Positions 23,632 through 34,320 of a DNA stretch of 64,000 nucleotides are shown piece after piece. The translations under genes were made by a program, and so were the position numbers. The first letter of the stretch is position 1, and each line of letters begins with the position of its first letter. The stretch comes from Ligula intestinalis (taxonomy: Eukaryota; Platyhelminthes; Cestoda; Diphyllobothriidea; Diphyllobothriidae), in contig JAYGXS010000008.1 of the NCBI GenBank assembly GCA_036362985.1, positions 25,738,381-25,802,380 on the forward strand. The letters run 5' to 3'. The notes below the pieces were generated by a model that was not told the origin of the DNA, searched no databases, and was given only the letters and a program-made list of their open reading frames with translations.

Positions 23632-24079
23632 CACGCCCTCGGCGCATAGCGCTTCGACTACATCGCAGCTGCATCGCGAATTTTGCATGCCAACCTAGCT
23701 AAACACCCTTTCATTTAAGGCATACAAGTATTGCAGAAGATGCTGGAAACACAAAAAGGTTTGCGAGTGCACCTCAGCTGCTGGCTCTCGCTGCAGAACG
23801 TTTCTGAGAGGATACTACAATGGACTTGGTACAGCACGCTTTAGCCCCAAGTGCATCAAACCCCCTACGGAACAGGCAGTTCCGTAGAAAAAAAACCATT
23901 TAATGATGACTATAAGTACGAGAAGATGGCGTTATTCGTATAACGCTCCCACAACCGATGCCGAAGATTGGGGGGAGGGAGGTCGGTGGCACGCGTAGGT
24001 GCGGGTTCACGCCGCACCGACCATCCGTTGCCCCCCGTGGGATCTGAGTCAAGTGTAAGTTGTGTCTACTTCCGCCTCA

Positions 24080-24265
24080 GTTCTTCTTGATTCTACCCTG
24101 AGAACGGGCTCGAGGGGCGGGCGAGGCCCGAGAGAGAGAGCGTTAGATGCTGCGAAAGTCTATTGTCACTTAAAATTTATCGACACAGAGGTCACCGTCC
24201 CTGCACTACCGGGCTGTGGAGCAAACGCGGTGGACATCGTCGGAACCGATCATCGAAAACTGGTG
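24080..24265 (+). repeat. Dispersed repeat family C, partial copy
   Basis: Shares CTTCTTGATTCTA, GATGCTGCGAAAG, GTCACTTAAAA and GTGGACATCGTC with copies at 31.9, 46.4 and 46.9 kb. Non-coding and unclassified. Confidence 0.6.
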
Positions 24266-24498
24266 GTACAAAATGAATTTAATTTAAGTAGGTGGACGGT
24301 GCGGCGGGTTATGAAGTATCTGGTGTGTATTCATTTGCTGCAAAATTTCGTTGAGCGGTTCTGATAACAGAACGAAATTTGGCGCTTTCCCCCGCCAATA
24401 TTTCGTATCAGACCTTATCGATTTACGGGATTGGGGCAGTCGATAGATCTCAGTCGGCAGCCTCCCTTATTAGTTTTGTTAGGAGCTGGCCTAATTGA

Positions 24499-24521
24499 CT
24501 CGCTCGCTCGCTCGCTCGCTC
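24499..24521. repeat. GCTC tetranucleotide microsatellite
   Basis: Five to six CGCT/GCTC units in tandem. Confidence 0.9.
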
Positions 24522-24723
24522 ACTCCCACGCCACACCATCGATCCGGTCACGTGCAAGGTGAGCAATGACGCGCAAGTTGCCGCCAGGATTTGAACTCTA
24601 TCCCACCAGTCCTTCAAGGGAGAAAACCAGCCGAGCCGCCACCCACATGAGGGTACTATCCGATTGCAGGCTGACCTCGTACATGCTCGTATATGCCTTG
24701 CTAGCCTTTATAAAGTACACTGT

Positions 24724-25060
24724 TATTGTTAGGATATTAACTGGACCAAATGCTAGCCGCATTTAGAGGCTTTCATATGGTGTCGAACCTACCCAAGTGT
24801 CCTTGTTTGTTAGCTCTGACCTAATACAGGCGATGGCTGTCCACGCGGGATGACCTTACCCTCCGAAGAGGACACAGACGCACGTGCTGGCTCGCGCATG
24901 CCACTGGTCACAGTTATCCCAATGCGCCAATCAGGCTAAAGGCGAATGCTCACTTGACACTTCCTTATAAGCCACTTTCCCTAGCAGATAGGTGAGTTGC
25001 ATCACAGACCAGTTTGTGAGGACACACTAGTCGCTCGCAATGCCGGGGTTCGCCCTCAAG
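24724..25060. repeat. Dispersed repeat, copy 2 (partner at 16.8 kb)
   Basis: Second copy of the repeat at 16798-17110, same orientation. Confidence 0.65.
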
Positions 25061-25460
25061 GCGAATTGGTGGCAAGATTATAACGACTCTCTCTATCCTC
25101 CTATCTCTCTTTCGTTTTTGTGTTTGATTGCTCGCGAAGAATAATCGAGCAAACAGATAGGTAAGAAGTTTGTATACAAAGGAACTGCTCTCTGCCATCG
25201 ATCGGAAAGTGCACTTTCAGCCCCCATGGAAACCAATGAGAGCGTAACACGTTTAATGAGGCAGCTTTAGGGCGACAGGGGCATGCCTGCTAGTTACTGA
25301 ATCAGAAGGCGAGACTGCGATAACACCTGGACGAAAACTGAGTCTGGATCCGAAATCTTTGCGCGTATTAATATATTAATACTATTTACTATGTTGCCTT
25401 TATCATCCCCGAAAAAAGGAATAAGAAGAGGAGGCAATTCCTAGGACAAACTACATTAAA

Positions 25461-25500
25461 GTTGACGTTTTGAAAGCATCCACGTTCTCCTTGTCAGAGC
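25461..25500 (-). ncRNA. Degenerate antisense hammerhead motif
   Basis: On the minus strand: CTGACAAGGAGAACG, then CTTTCAAAACGTCAAC. It is the inverted partner of the motif at 26328. CTGACAA for CTGATGA and AAAAC for GAAAC indicate loss of the core. Confidence 0.45.
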
Positions 25501-25663
25501 GTGGTGTCTACCCTCCCGATGGCCTCAAATGAATGCGTCTGGTCGTCAGCCTCATGTTATAACCATGGCTAAAGCACACGCGTCGATTGATTGCCTTAAG
25601 CGGCCGAAAAAAGAAGACCCTAAGTTCCGGCTCGCAATTTTTTTATGTGAATAACTATCAGAG

Positions 25664-25960
25664 GTGACTGCAAGAATTCGAAAACCTTTCGGGATCGGTG
25701 TGACTCATAAGGTGGAATCAACCATCAGACAGCAGATCATGAAGCCCAGCGACCTGCTACCAATGGCAGAACAATCAACAGTGGTCTACAGCCTACCAGG
25801 CAAACATTGCGATGCTAAGTATGTTGGTGAAAAGGGAAAGCGCCTTGGTACAAGGTCGCATGAACATCAGCTGGCAATCAACTACAAGGAGAAGCTGCCT
25901 GTGGTCTATGAGCACGCACAGCAGAAGAATCAAACTTTCGCCTTTGAGATGCTAGGGTAG
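25664..25960 (+). pseudogene. PLE GIY-YIG endonuclease fragment
   Basis: The translation reads GIGVTHKVESTIRQQIM, VVYSLPGKHCDAKYVGEKGK and RLGTRSHEHQLAINYKEKLP, which is the PLE linker plus endonuclease: the two halves of the motif appear as VYSLPG..C..KYVGEKG, followed by the conserved R and HEHQLA helix. PLE endonucleases nick target DNA for priming. One Cys of the usual CCHH set is replaced by the KH context (GKHCDAKY). The frame ends at a TAG after FAFEMLG, while similar residues continue in another frame, so a frameshift is likely. Confidence 0.75.
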
Positions 25961-26327
25961 TAGGACGAACCAATGCCAAGATGGCAGCAATTCTGCTGGA
26001 CAATTGGTCCTCGATCGGTACACTTTACAGAGCCATAGACTTTCATCCCGCCTACCAAGCGCTCCGCAATGCAGCAATGGGTCGGCCGAAGGAAGATACA
26101 CAGGACTGACAGCCGGCACCCGCGAGGGAAGAGCGTGGCAATGATTAAGAGCCACATGAACGGCGTGGCACATTTTCTCACTGAGGTGCTCGCGAAGATG
26201 AGATAGATTCAAACGACCACTAGCAATCGATCAGTGCAATCGATCGACGCGCGTGCATCAGGCACGGTTATAACACAAGGCTAGCACTGAGATGCATTCA
26301 TTCGAGGCCACTGGAAGAGTAGATGCC

Positions 26328-26371
26328 ACGTTCTGATGATGAGAACGAGAATGTTTTCGAAACGTCAGCTT
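26328..26371 (+). ncRNA. Hammerhead ribozyme motif (type I, PLE-borne)
   Basis: Core CTGATGA at 26333-26339; stem II formed by GAGAAC and GTTTTC around a GAGAAT loop; then GAAACGTC, with GTC as cleavage triplet. Stem I arms ACGTT and AGCTT pair partly. All conserved core bases are present. Stem III is reduced to ACGT, as known for minimal PLE hammerheads. Confidence 0.75.
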
Positions 26372-26478
26372 TCATATAACTTGGTCCCAAGAATTACTCC
26401 CTCCTCTTCTTCTTCTTCCTCCTTCGTTGCTGATGAAGGCAGGATTCTATCTGGACCGCGAATCCTTGCGCACATTAA

Positions 26479-26496
26479 TTATATATATATATATAT
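26479..26496. repeat. TA dinucleotide microsatellite
   Basis: Nine TA units just outside the PLE derivative. Confidence 0.9.
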
Positions 26497-26556
26497 TCAC
26501 ATTAATAAGTAGTAATAAATAGTAAAATATATAATGTAAAGTAAAGGCCTACTCAC

Positions 26557-26853
26557 GCATAGGTTCCTTCTCCGGTGGCGCTGCGGTGACTGCAGACTTG
26601 ATGCGACTCAGGGTTGAGGACATTTTGCCGGCACCAAGACCGCCACCAGCACCTGCACCCATGCAGCAAGGACAACAACCAGGTTTACAACGCCAGCAGG
26701 CCCAAATGAGGGCTGAGAGAAGGGGCAGCAGAAAGAGGAGCAGGCCGGCCAGCAGGGGGTTCACCGCACCCAGGAACCCCAGTCCTCCGGCCTGGACCAG
26801 CAGGGGACCGGCACCAGCGAAGATGCCGGAGGCACCACCACCGTAGCCAACGG
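26557..26853 (-). CDS. Transmembrane exon of the LamG receptor-like gene
   Basis: A symmetric phase 1-1 exon of 297 nt with acceptor CTCTTTTAG and donor GTGAGT on the minus strand. It begins with a Gly-rich stalk (VGYGGGASGIFAGAG), then a hydrophobic run of about 20 residues (NPLLAGLLLFLLPLLSALIW, exon residues 31-50) that should be a single membrane span. It is followed by a Cys-rich juxtamembrane patch (ACWRCKPGCCPCC), a Gly/Ala linker and a basic segment (KMSSTLSRIKSAV). The Cys patch directly after the helix could be palmitoylated. The upstream exons encode a LamG domain, so the N-terminal side is probably extracellular. If the donor is not used, the frame ends at TAG two codons later (PMRE), giving a short cytosolic tail; this is the main alternative to a WD40 continuation. 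Confidence 0.85.
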
Positions 26854-27044
26854 CTAAAAGAGGAGACAGTAAAACAGGTCATAAGCAACCACTTAATGCA
26901 TTGCACACGCAGTAGGGGGCGGAGGGAGGACGGGAGACTTACTCTGGTCAAGAGACAGATTGAAATTAAGAACAGTCCAGAGGCAGGAGCTGTTTGGAAC
27001 AAGGTGCCCTCTAAACGTGGACATCCGACCACCAGGCAGGATAT

Positions 27045-27061
27045 AGTGTGTGTGTGTGTGT
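27045..27061. repeat. GT dinucleotide microsatellite
   Basis: Eight GT units. Confidence 0.9.
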
Positions 27062-27439
27062 GGACGGAGGAAGGCAGAGACGGAGTGATTGTGGTTCTGG
27101 TGCTCTATTGACCAGCTGGCTAATGAATGCATGCGTCCACCAGGTCAACGCCACCAACCAACCAATCGGGTTGCTAGTTAAGGTCAACCAAAGCCTGTCA
27201 CCTCTCGCAAATTATCACGTCAAACGACCATGTCTACTAGCATGCGCGAGTGCGCACATGGGGTGGCTGCCGACTGGAACTTCTGACCAGCCTTGGACCA
27301 AAAATATGCTACACACAAACACAGGGAAGTATCTGCCAGGAAAGGCCGAATCTGCGAAGCCAAGTGTGCGGCAGAAAGAGCATCTTCCTCCCTTTTCTCC
27401 CTCCTTCAACTTGCCCTCTTTGTGGCTGCCATCAACGCA

Positions 27440-28180
27440 TCCACGTTCATATGGCCAAATCGTGGAAAACTCGGCGGTTTCGGTGGGATTAGAATCCACG
27501 CCAGCGGAGGGTACAGCTCTAGCCACTCACTACGGCGATCCGTACTTCGGCAGCCGGAAGTTTACTCATACTTGGATCAATTTGCTTCCCTCAGCTTGCT
27601 GCCATCTATTACGTCCACCAGTTTTGATCCAACAGGCTGAGTACTGCCCAAGTAGAATTTCCGGAGCAATCAAGCTAGAATCCACCAGATGACTACCGAG
27701 CAACTTTATTAGGAATGGAATTTAGGCAGATTGGAATAATTAGTTTGACTCACTTGTAAAAGCCTCAACGGGACTTGAACCCGTACCAGCAGGCCCTATT
27801 ACTGCTAATGCTCCGCATAACTGGGCTACAATCACCCCACCCCATTTCCGGAAGGCTTGTGTAAACTAACACTTGGGCCAGTTTACCCGTCACAACTTAC
27901 TGTGGCGTATGAAATCCATCGATTCGGATACAGTAAACTGCTGAGTAAAGCCGAATTTCCTAAGTAATCAATCTAAAAATCCACGAGATTACCACCGGGC
28001 AAAATTATTTGGTAGACTGTTTGACAGATTTGAAAAATTCCTTTGGTCCACCTGTGGAAAACTTGACGGGCTCGAGGCAACTGATTTACATGGCCTCCCA
28101 CACCGGGAACCGTGAGTTTACTTACACTTGCGCCAATTTACCCGCAGCAGACTGCTGCGGCGGTGCAAGCATCTACCAGG
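27440..28180 (-). mobile_element. Three adjacent family B (tRNA-like) SINE copies
   Basis: Three related units follow one another on the minus strand, each with a tRNA-like B box seen in plus orientation as GGTGGGATTAGAATCCACGC, GGGACTTGAACCCGTACC and CGGGCTCGAGGCAA-type sequence. Each is followed by a shared body (TACTCATACTTGGATCAATT or TTACTTACACTTGCGCCAAT). The middle one (27762-27840) resembles a whole tRNA cloverleaf but has the SINE flanks, so I do not call a tRNA gene. Confidence 0.6.
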
Positions 28181-29021
28181 GTTGCCATGCTGTCCCCACC
28201 AACAACGTTTTCCTCTCTCTCTCTGTCTTCACACAGTATATGCAGCAGCAGTTGCAGCAGCAAAAACGATTATTCCTTCTGCACACGGCACCGGCATGTT
28301 TTTGTGTATGGTCGCAGGCTGGCTGCCGCTCTAGTCACTCCCACAACCGATGTTGACATGTGAGGGCGCGAACACACAGAATCCGACCCGCATAACCCTG
28401 ACCAGCGTGGTTTGGGGGGAGAGGGTGGTTGTCGTAGCACACACACGACCAGCTTTGCGTTCGTCGTCACATTTTCGGCCATATAGAGTTGTCTTCCTCT
28501 GGAGGATGACAGGTGAGCTCGCATTTTTGAATAGGGAGACTGACGCAGGTGATCCTCTCGTTCCCATCGCCCTCCACCCGTCATCCATTTTTTGTTTCCC
28601 ATGAGATGGAGAGAAACAACTAGGCAGCTTCTGGCTTCTCCCGATCTACACGCACAATCCACTCAACTTCGGTCCACCGACAGCTGCTAGTGCTCCCCTC
28701 CCCCAAGCCTACCGTCGTAAATGAGGTTGAGAAAGTTATGAAGGAACAGGAGGAGAAAAAAGGTTCCATTCGGTTGTCCCAATGCCGCACAGCGGCCACC
28801 GACGAACTGCGCATTTCCCACCCCCCCACCACTGGATCACCTACTTGTGACGCTCGTTACCGATCCTGTCTATTTACAAATGGTCATGCACATGAATTTG
28901 TTGCTACCGTCGAAGGCAGCTCCCAAGAATCACACACACAGGCGCGCACACACGCACTCACAAGGATCGCTCCACCTAGGAAGCAGGCGTGATAGGCTGG
29001 CAAACAGGATCCTCCAACAGA

Positions 29022-29055
29022 CGCCCACGCCCACGCCCACGCACGCACGCACACA
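29022..29055. repeat. GCCCAC/GCAC microsatellite
   Basis: Tandem CCCACG units passing into GCAC units. Confidence 0.85.
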
Positions 29056-29269
29056 GCCACCGCCACCACCAAAATCCACATCTTATTTATAGCTGCATTT
29101 GATGCTGAACATGGAAGTGCGTGTACGTAGGCTCATGTGCACCTCAGTCGCGAACAATGATCGATAGGAGGGTTTCTGGTGCAAGCGATGCCAGCGCCCA
29201 GAATGATCGGCTAGCTGCGTGCTTGCTGCCTGCGCGTGTGTGTGTATGCGCGCACGCATCAATCTCACG

Positions 29270-29955
29270 TGCCAAAGCCAACAACGACAACACCTGGGAG
29301 AAAATATTTCGACAGCCTAAAGTGGTGCACATATATTTCGCCATCTCCCTCTTCCACTCTGATCCCACCCACCACCTGCCCTCCAGGGCACGATTTAGGC
29401 GAGGGAAGAAGAAACAGAAAACGGAGATAACTATGCACATAACTCAAAGGGGCGCGAAGTTGCTATGACAGTTGAAGGTATTTAACCATCTGTTCCAGGC
29501 GGCGAAAGGATGCAGCAACAGATTGCAGTTTACCGCGCGTATATGAAATAAAAACAGCTTTTGGGGTTTGGCGGAGGTGGCTTATGTCGGAACAGCTGAA
29601 ACACGCCTTCAGCCTCTTGCCATGTGAGGGCTCTAAACGCTGGCGAGTCCAGGCCTATTGGGGTTCAGTCACCAGTGGCTTACTAACCCCACAAGGCCAG
29701 TAGCCGTCGTTGTTCGGTTACTCGATTAGATTGGGTCTTTATGGAAGGCTTCCTTTTCGTCTACACGTAAAACCCCGCTTGAAATTGGTTGCCGTGGTGT
29801 TATAATCAAAACTGCTGGTCACAGAGATGTGCTCATCTTTCTAGACAGAAGCTGCTTCACTAACTGTATTCTCTGCTATCGGCAGGTCATCTTGAAACCA
29901 CTTCTAAGTGGTTCATGAAACCGAGTAAATTAAAACTCAGCAGTTTTACGGTCTA
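29270..29955 (+). repeat. Dispersed 0.7-kb repeat, copy 1
   Basis: Parallels 32395-33170 in the same order: GTGCCAAAGCCAAC, AAATATTTCGACAGCCTAAA, GGTATTTAACCATCTGTTCC, CAAGGCCAGTAGCCGTCGTT and GGTTCATGAAACCGAG. Non-coding and unclassified; it may be a LINE-dependent or LTR-derived repeat. Confidence 0.65.
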
Positions 29956-30317
29956 TTTATAAAAGAACGGTAGGTATGACTTATATGGCCACCTGAATAG
30001 GACATGCAAACAAGGAACCATGTCAGGTAGAATACTTTCGGCTACATCACATCATTTTATCATTCCTCACACATCACACACGACCATACCAACATCAGTT
30101 AAAATCATATACCATTTAGTGCTAAATCACTCCCTAATTAAGTTGGATCTTCCATTTCTTTTGTATACGACTCTTCAGCTTCATGTGCACTCGTAGTTCG
30201 CAGTTTTACCGATAAACTAGAACTCAGAGTATGTAGTCGTTACCTCTGACGCTTACTACACAACTCCGTAGACTGGGAGTCAGGCGGTGCTGGCCGATGT
30301 GGCGTTACCTTCATCCT

Positions 30318-30650
30318 CATTAATATTATAATGCTAGTATAAGTAATAGTCCCAGCACTATTATCATTCCTTCGTGCCATTATTATCGCTAATAACTGTA
30401 TTATTTTATTGTATTTGTATTATAGTGCATTATTTACCGGTATTCATATGATTATTAGTATAAGCATGATTAGTATTGGCATATTATTTCTATTAGCAAT
30501 AATATTGTCTTAATATTTTAAAGAAGTAGTGATATTATTATTGCTTTCATGGTATTGCTATTTATAGAACTACTAGAATTATTAGTGATACTAGTTGAAG
30601 TTATAGTTGCAGCAGTCGTATTAGTGGTTGATGCAGTTTTTAGATTATTC
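30318..30650. repeat. AT-rich low-complexity block (ATT/ATA-rich)
   Basis: Dense irregular TATTAT, ATTAGT and ATAATA units without a fixed period. No coding content. Confidence 0.75.
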
Positions 30651-31089
30651 CCGCTTGACTCAGGTATATCTGTAAAAAGATAAACTCGCTAAGCTAGGTC
30701 TACAAGCCCGCCCTAAGCCTCCTACGCCTGTCGGCGATTAGGCACGAACCTTCGCGCAGTGGTGGACAATAAGGTGAGACAGGCAGGATTTGATAGACAG
30801 AAAATGGAGGGGCGGGGAGCTAAGACAAGTCCGAATGCACCCGGCAGATTAGGCAAAACTGTTAGGACGGGGCTCTCCAGGTCTCCAGGTCATTCCAAAG
30901 TGAGATATGGGGCACGTCAAAACCCCTCACAGGATCTGGCATCAGCCTCAGTGCTGACTTAAGTCAGCATTCAAAATGCACTCTAGACGTGAATTTAACC
31001 TTAAACACAATCAAGAGACGCTTACCTAACACCATTTAAAGGACCCGCTTTGTTGCTGAGCTCATATTTTGCATCTCGAGAAAGATCCC

Positions 31090-31441
31090 TCCGATTCCAA
31101 TTGCGAAGGATGCCCTGCTATTGTACGCCACTTCATGTTATGTTTACGAATTTACATGCACTTGTGGATGCAAGCACATAGGGCGAACACAACGGCCATC
31201 GGCAGCCTCAGCTAAGGAGCACTTGCCGAGTTGGCTATTAAAAAAGGTGAAAAGGAATCCCCGTTCTTCCATTACTGAATACCTATTGGATACGGGCCAT
31301 CCTGAAGGGCCCAAAACATCCTTCCGATTACTTGTTCGGGCCCGAACAATTACGCTACCTGGAGGCAGCCTGTTTATGATGGTCAAACCCGACCTATGTA
31401 AACTGTTTGAGGATGTTGTGAACCTAGATTCACCCTGGTAA
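31090..31441 (+). pseudogene. PLE-type GIY-YIG endonuclease fragment
   Basis: The frame contains CYVYEFTCTCGCKHIGRTQR and AKEHLPSWLLKK, matching the endonuclease at 60.7 kb (SFTCSFGAGYIGRTTR, REHIPTWLSK). The second half of the motif has His in place of Tyr (KHIGRT). It is followed by SSITEYLLDTGH and the C-terminal helix region, and ends at TAA 31439-31441. A polyadenylation-like AATAAA sits at about 31700. No reverse transcriptase is visible upstream, so it is 5'-truncated. Confidence 0.75.
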
Positions 31442-31924
31442 CATCCGGCTCTCTAATTCACACTTCCCACTGCCCGCATTTCTGCTTTCATGTTTTTCCC
31501 CTATCTCACTCCCTACAGTGTTTCACTTGCTTACGTTAGTGCTTAGACTTACGAGCCCAATTTACTTATTGATCTTCGTGACCTCTTTCTCTTTGACCTC
31601 TTATGTAAGAATTCATTATTTTTTGTATTCTCGCATTCGTTATTCACTTTATGCAGCGAAAGGACACAGTTGATGAGCACTCATGAAATTTATGGTTCCA
31701 ATAAATTTTGCTGTATACGAAATCTTCAAATATACACCTGGGAAAAGATGCTTCAAATGAAATCAAAAAGTTGAAGCTGTTCCTCAGCCTCTTCCGTACG
31801 CAGCTACTATGCTACACGCGTGCTGCGAGCCTGCGGCTCTCACGGTTCACCGTAGCTAAGAAGGAAGCCAGCTGACACATTACCACACACACACACATCA
31901 GCCCAATGTTTGTTCTGCAGTAAG

Positions 31925-32250
31925 TGGCTGATGAGTGGACTGGGAGTCAGACGGTGACGGCTCAATGCCTATGTGCGTGTGCATGTCAAAGATGCCAGCC
32001 AACACTGCCAGCCACTGCGCCCATCCCACCTCAGTCCTCTGTGTGTTGTGTGGAGTCACTGAATGGCTGGCGGACTGAGAGTCAGGCTGTGCTGGCTCCT
32101 TTTTAATATGGCCTTTATACCACTCCCACGCAGCTGGGAACATAACCAGGTTGGTGGAACGCCTAGGAGCGGCTTCGCGCCCAGCCCTCTCTCTGGTCTT
32201 TTGTACTCTGTCCTGACACGGGGCCCAACTGGGCGAGGAAAGCGAAGGTG
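31925..32250 (+). repeat. Dispersed repeat family C, two partial units
   Basis: A unit starting TGGACTGGGAGTCAGACGGT at about 31936 and a second starting GGCGGACTGAGAGTCAGGCT at 32069. The second continues with TGGCTCCTTTTTAAT and CACTCCCACGCAGCTGGGA as in the copies at 46.4 and 46.9 kb. Confidence 0.65.
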
Positions 32251-32394
32251 CGATAGATGCTGCGCAAACCTTACATCATCTAAAAATAATTTACGCACGC
32301 GCAAGTCACTGCGTTTGCTGCCAGCTAGCTGCCAGCTTGCTGTAGCATGCGGTGGACATCTTCAAAATCCACAGTCGTGAGCACACATACCATC

Positions 32395-33170
32395 CGCGTG
32401 CCAAAACCAACAGGCAGAAACAACAACAACAACAACAACAACAAAAGCTGGGCGGAAATATTTCGGCAGCCTGAAGCGGTGCACATATTTCCCTCCTGCT
32501 CTCCCCCTCTGATCCCTCCCAAGTATGCACATTACTTAAGGGGCACGAAATTGCCCTGACAGTTCCAGGTATTTGCCCAGATGTACCAGGCGGCGGTGGT
32601 GGCGACAGACAACAACAGAAGCACGTGAGCGACATAAAAGCAGGGGTTCAGCGGAGCTGGTTTCCGTCGGGACAACTGATTACGCCGCCAGCCGCTTACG
32701 ATTGCAGATTTCTAAAAGCTGGCGGGCCGAGGCCGATTTTGATTCAGTTAGCAGAGGTTTCCTTAAACTGCAAGGCTAATAGCCATCGCGTTCGTTAACT
32801 GGTCTAAGCAGGACACGAGAACAAGGAACAACATCTGGATGTATGCAACCAGGGGACTAGAAATAACCTTCACCGTCTGACCCCCAGTCTACTCATCTTG
32901 CTATTGCAAAGTCCTAAACGCTGGTGGGCCGAGATCAATCGTGATTCAGTTAGCACGGGTGTACTTAAATCGCAAGGCCAGTAGCCGTCATCGTTCGGTA
33001 ACTCGAGGCTTCACTGAATGCTTCAATTTCGTCTACAAGTAAGCTCCCCCCCGCCGAGGTGCGGTTGCCATAGTCAAAACCGGTGGTCACACAGGCTGCT
33101 TCATTCCTTCTGTATCAACAGTTCACTTCTCATTGGTTCATGAAGCGGAGTTAATCAGACATCAGCGATT
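32395..33170 (+). repeat. Dispersed 0.7-kb repeat, copy 2 with internal duplication
   Basis: Second copy of the repeat at 29270-29955. It carries a CAA microsatellite at 32420-32444 and repeats the CTAAAAGCTGGCGGGCCGAG segment (32712) as CTAAACGCTGGTGGGCCGAG (32926), so part is duplicated in tandem. Confidence 0.65.
32420..32444. repeat. CAA trinucleotide microsatellite
   Basis: Eight CAA units inside the repeat above. Confidence 0.9.
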
Positions 33171-33640
33171 TACACCATCTACCGCCCCTTCAAAGGCATG
33201 CTAATTCGGCTGCCGTGAGCGATGCTAGCCACCATGTGCCTGAATTAAGTTTCCTTGATAGGAGAACGGCGGGGGTGTCTTACTTGCCCCCCCCTCCCAC
33301 CTCGTTCAAGCACGACACGAGAACAGGGAACCATCCGTAATGCAAGTGCCTTCGTGCCAAACTCAAAGGGAAATGTGGTTAGGTTTGAGGTAAGTTATCG
33401 TTGGTATGAACTGTAGAGCTAAGCTGGGGTTAGAGGTAGGACACAGAGAGATATCAATCCTTCCTAGAATTGTGCGCAGAATTACCCCGACAGTGTCAAC
33501 CAGAATTCTGAGATGTGCTTTCGATCTGAACCAAACAGGGGCGTAATGTTGATTATCAAGCAATCGAATCTCAAGATCTCCCAGTCACGTAATATAAGGT
33601 CTCCCCCTATCTGCGCATGTCTCCGACTCTCCTACGATAA

Positions 33641-33683
33641 CCTATGATGAAGGATTCTCGACAGAATCCGAAACGTCAGGAAA
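33641..33683 (+). ncRNA. Hammerhead ribozyme motif with perfect stem II
   Basis: Reads CCT, A, TGATGA, then a perfect seven-pair stem II (GGATTCT / AGAATCC around CGAC), GAAACGTC and AGG, which pairs with CCT as stem I. The only core fault is A in place of the first C of CTGATGA. It is followed by AAATAAAACCCTTGTTCCAG as at other PLE ends. Confidence 0.65.
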
Positions 33684-33924
33684 ATAAAACCCTTGTTCCA
33701 GTGATTGCATCTTCATCTTCTCCTTTATTGACACACCCTTACAGTGTCCACCAGAATTCTGAGATTTGCTTTCGATCTTAACCAAATAGGGGTGTAGTTT
33801 TGCTTATCAGACAACCTAAGCTCAAGATATTCCAGTCATGTAAGGATGCCTGCTTTTAAGGCGCTTCGATCGCCTACTGGAAGCATGCACCATTAAAGAA
33901 GTGGCTACTTAAGTAATCTAATTA

Positions 33925-34150
33925 AATTCACGGCTTACGGTGAGCCTCGTAGCTCAGTGGTAGAGCGTTGGCTGCGCAAAAGCCAGCCCTGTTGTGTGGG
34001 TTTGACTCCCACAGAGGCCGCGAGTTTTTCAATATTGGGTCATCTGAATTATTCACATCTTCCAAACTCTCCCAACAATTAACTGAGTCTAGAAGTAATT
34101 CTGGTGAATTCTAGATGATTTCTTAGGAAATCCTGCCTGGGCAGTCAGCT
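33925..34150 (+). mobile_element. Family B SINE with tRNA-like head
   Basis: The head at 33944-34019 folds like a tRNA: acceptor strands GCCTC and GAGGC, A box TAGCTCAGTGG, anticodon stem TGGCT/AGCCA, T arm GTGGG/CCCAC around TTTGACT. Other copies occur at 34219, 41515, 42295, 55244 and 27440. Loop position 33 is C instead of U, and the shared flanks point to a SINE, not a functional tRNA. Confidence 0.7.
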
Positions 34151-34218
34151 CGCTATACCCGTATTGGTGGATTCCATATCAGCAGTGAGTTGGGCGAGTA
34201 AAATTGACCATCACGGGG

Positions 34219-34320
34219 AGTCTCGTAGCTGAATATTAGAGCATTGGCTGCGCAAAAGCCTTCCCTGATGTGCGGGTTCGGCTACGACCGAGGTGGCCAC
34301 GAATTTTTTACAATTACGTC
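34219..34320 (+). mobile_element. Family B SINE, second copy
   Basis: Same head with changes (GTCTCGTAGCTGAATATTAG, GCATTGGCTGCGCAAAAGCC, GGGTTCGGCTACGACCGAGG). It follows the 33.9-kb copy directly. Confidence 0.65.

Larger units (their letters stand above)
25394..26443 (+). mobile_element. Short PLE derivative with inverted ribozyme ends
   Basis: The element starts with TGCCTTTATCA and ends with the complementary TGATGAAGGCA. Inside each end is a purine- or pyrimidine-rich tract (AAGAAGAGGAGG / CCTCCTCTTCTTCTTC) and a hammerhead motif: antisense at 25461-25500 and sense at 26328-26371. Between them is only a GIY-YIG endonuclease fragment (25664-25960) plus about 370 bp of C-terminal or 3' sequence; the reverse transcriptase is missing. 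Outside the ends, a direct repeat (TCTGGATCCGAAATCTTTGC near 25345, TCTGGACCGCGAATCCTTGC near 26450) flanks the unit. The same layout occurs at 63181-64000. Confidence 0.7.
18964..26556 (-). other. Gap between WD40 and transmembrane modules
   Basis: Either a 7.6-kb intron (or two, with an unseen exon of phase 1 to 0) or an intergenic region. It holds a decayed PLE end (21222), a dispersed GC-rich repeat (21325), a SINE (22318), family C (24080), a repeat (24724) and a PLE derivative (25394-26443). From 18970 to 21200 and from 22600 to 24060 I recognise nothing but simple repeats and G runs. Confidence 0.5.

Noticed and set aside
27048..27692. 214-codon plus-strand frame
   Set aside because: Overlaps a GT microsatellite and a SINE head; composition and repeats explain it.
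27762..27840. tRNA gene on the minus strand
   Set aside because: The cloverleaf resemblance is real, but the sequence shares flanks with other family B SINE copies and sits in a row of three.
33944..34019. tRNA gene on the plus strand
   Set aside because: Loop position 33 is C in place of the near-universal U, and the flanks recur with the head elsewhere, so a SINE is more likely.
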